Assembly: GCA_028282925.1 (NCBI GenBank)
Contig: JANQGV010000105.1
Coordinates: 1 to 33,725, forward strand
Length of the DNA: 33,725 bases
From: Thermodesulfobacteriota bacterium
Lineage (GTDB): Bacteria > Desulfobacterota > WTBG01 > CAIYCZ01 > CAIRTM01
Direction: 5' to 3'
Part shown: positions 32,868 to 33,725 of the stretch, one piece after another
Layout of the letters: the number at the start of each line of letters is the position of its first letter
How positions within the stretch are numbered: position 1 is the first letter of the stretch
The notes under the pieces: generated by a model
Seen by the model: the letters and a program-made list of their open reading frames with translations, nothing else
Database searches by the model: none
Told to the model about the DNA's origin: nothing
Translations under genes and position numbers: made by a program

Positions 32868-33383
32868 TTACTGTTTTTTATGCGGTGACAGCATCATAAC
32901 CATATTGCGGCCTTCCATGCGGGGTTCGCGTTCCAGCACGCCGCTGTCCTCGATTGATTCAATAATACGGGACATCATCACCTGTCCCTGTTCTTTGAAA
33001 CGCATTTCCCGTCCCCTGAAGACCACGGTGATTTTGACCTTGCTGCCGCGGTCGAGGAATTCAAGAATATGTCGAAGCTTTACTTCAAGATCGTGCTCAC
33101 CAGTAAAAGGACGCAGTTTGATTTCCTTTGTTTGGGAGGTATGATGCGTTTTCTTCTTCTGGACTTTTTTGCTTTGCTGGTATTTGTATTTGCCGTAGTC
33201 CATCAAACGGCAAACAGGCGGTTCCGCATTGGGTGATACTTCAACAAGGTCGAGTCCCTGTTCAACGGCTATGTCCATTGCTTTGTTTGTTGCAAGAACC
33301 CCCAACTGCTTACCTTCGGCATCAATGACCCTGACTTCTGAAACTTTTATTGCCCGATTAATTCTTGTTTTTGACTTTTCTAT
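32868..33383 (-). CDS. infC: Translation initiation factor IF-3, probable ATA start
   Basis: 171 residues from ATA 33383. The N-domain is INRAIKVSEVRVIDAEGKQLGV and the C-domain KEIKLRPFTGEHDLEVKLRH, followed by VKITVVFRGREM (given in parts). IF-3 binds the 30S subunit and checks start-codon and initiator tRNA pairing. I chose ATA because AAGGAGG (33399-33393) stands nine bases before it and the length matches family members. The in-frame ATG at 33434 has no ribosome-binding site, would add 17 residues not seen in IF-3, and would overlap the thrS stop (33408-33406) by 29 bases. infC is well known for rare start codons (often AUU), which let IF-3 repress its own synthesis. Confidence 0.93.
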   Translation of the reverse strand: MEKSKTRINRAIKVSEVRVIDAEGKQLGVLATNKAMDIAVEQGLDLVEVSPNAEPPVCRLMDYGKYKYQQSKKVQKKKTHHTSQTKEIKLRPFTGEHDLEVKLRHILEFLDRGSKVKITVVFRGREMRFKEQGQVMMSRIIESIEDSGVLEREPRMEGRNMVMMLSPHKKQ

Positions 33384-33399
33384 GTTCCTGATCCTCCTT
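33381..33399 (-). promoter_or_regulatory. Strong ribosome-binding site and ATA start of infC
   Basis: AAGGAGG at 33399-33393, nine bases, then ATA at 33383-33381. The strong site with a codon that IF-3 rejects is the classic set-up for IF-3 autoregulation. It begins seven bases after the thrS stop. Confidence 0.7.
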
Positions 33400-33405
33400 G
33401 TATTA

Positions 33406-33725
33406 TTAGTTTTTTCCCCCGGTACGTTCTTCATTACATGTATTTTTTATTTTTTCAATAAAATTGTCAACTGTAATGAATCCGGTGTTTTTGCCGCTGA
33501 GAAGCCGGGGTGCTACGCCGCCTTCTTCAACCTCTTTATTTCCAATGACAAGCATGTACGGAATTTTTTGGAGTTGTGCTTCCCGTATTTTCAGGTTCAG
33601 GCTTTCGTTGCGGACGTCGATTTCAGCCCTGATGCCGTTTTCAAGCAGCCTGGCATAGACGCCCTGGGCATAATCATGCTGCTCGTCGGTGATGGTAAGG
33701 ATGCGCGTCTGTACCGGAGCCAGCC
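33406..33725 (-). CDS. thrS: Threonyl-tRNA synthetase, C-terminal part (partial)
   Basis: About 106 codons are visible, ending at TAA 33408-33406; the rest lies beyond the window. The sequence is the class IIa anticodon-binding domain: WLAPVQTRILTITDEQHDYA at the edge (first residues incomplete), ENGIRAEIDVRNESLNLKIR, QKIPYMLVIGNKEVEEGGVA and a short charged tail CNEERTGGKN (blocks quoted separately). It attaches threonine to tRNAThr. It is the first gene of the thrS-infC-rpmI-rplT-pheST series and ends 23 bp before the infC start. Confidence 0.95.
   Translation of the reverse strand, partial: LAPVQTRILTITDEQHDYAQGVYARLLENGIRAEIDVRNESLNLKIREAQLQKIPYMLVIGNKEVEEGGVAPRLLSGKNTGFITVDNFIEKIKNTCNEERTGGKN

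Noticed and set aside
1-33725. CRISPR arrays, tRNA or rRNA genes, insertion sequences with transposase, prophage genes
   Set aside because: No regularly spaced repeats, cloverleaf sequences, transposase or phage motifs were seen on either strand.

Overview
The window is a chromosomal segment of a Gram-negative bacterium with no phage, conjugation, rRNA, tRNA or CRISPR features. The minus-strand order thrS, infC, rpmI, rplT, pheS, pheT, IHF-like gene, MerR gene is the arrangement known from deltaproteobacterial lineages. Together with a PilB/GspE ATPase, PilZ protein, HDOD protein and DHS-like protein it suggests a Desulfobacterota/Myxococcota-type organism or a neighbouring phylum such as Fibrobacterota (Chitinivibrionia). 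This placement is inference from context; no marker tree could be built.

Layout. 1-4832 (minus): PilZ protein, then a secretion/pilus ATPase with eight tandem MshEN-type half-motifs, then an FlhG/MinD-like ATPase cut by the window edge. This looks like a cyclic-di-GMP-tuned pilus, secretion or polar-placement module. 4969-6450: glycogen synthase. 6451-6950: a hairpin-rich non-coding element. 6951-8033 (minus): plsX. 8191-9102: response regulator fused to an RsbW-like ATPase. 9231-12689 (minus): peptide ABC transporter (binding protein and two permeases, no ATPase), preceded by a stand-alone AMMECR1-family gene. 13592-18776 (plus): ADP-ribosylglycohydrolase, then HDOD protein, hybrid kinase and Hpt protein as one signalling operon, then a deoxyhypusine-synthase-like enzyme. 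18773-18949: relic of an ATP-grasp ligase gene. 19112-23757: ion-transport cluster (CNNM/CBS protein divergent from MscS, a membrane-less MgtE paralogue and full MgtE). 23857-24123: small exported protein. 24296-27590 (minus): an HPr domain fused to an unrecognised helical domain, downstream of a secreted protein with six carboxypeptidase-regulatory-like repeats. 27660-33725 (minus): small acidic protein, MerR regulator, IHF-like protein and the translation cluster ending in partial thrS.

The most interesting points are these. The MshEN-repeat ATPase sits beside a PilZ protein with intact c-di-GMP motifs. The HPr fusion retains its phosphoacceptor histidine. Two related terminal-inverted-repeat elements lie at 9109-9198 and 24124-24246. 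All four convergent gene junctions in the window carry non-coding or decayed DNA. infC appears to start at ATA. A terminator hairpin sits directly against a start codon lacking a Shine-Dalgarno sequence. A 17-bp perfect palindrome precedes the HDOD operon.
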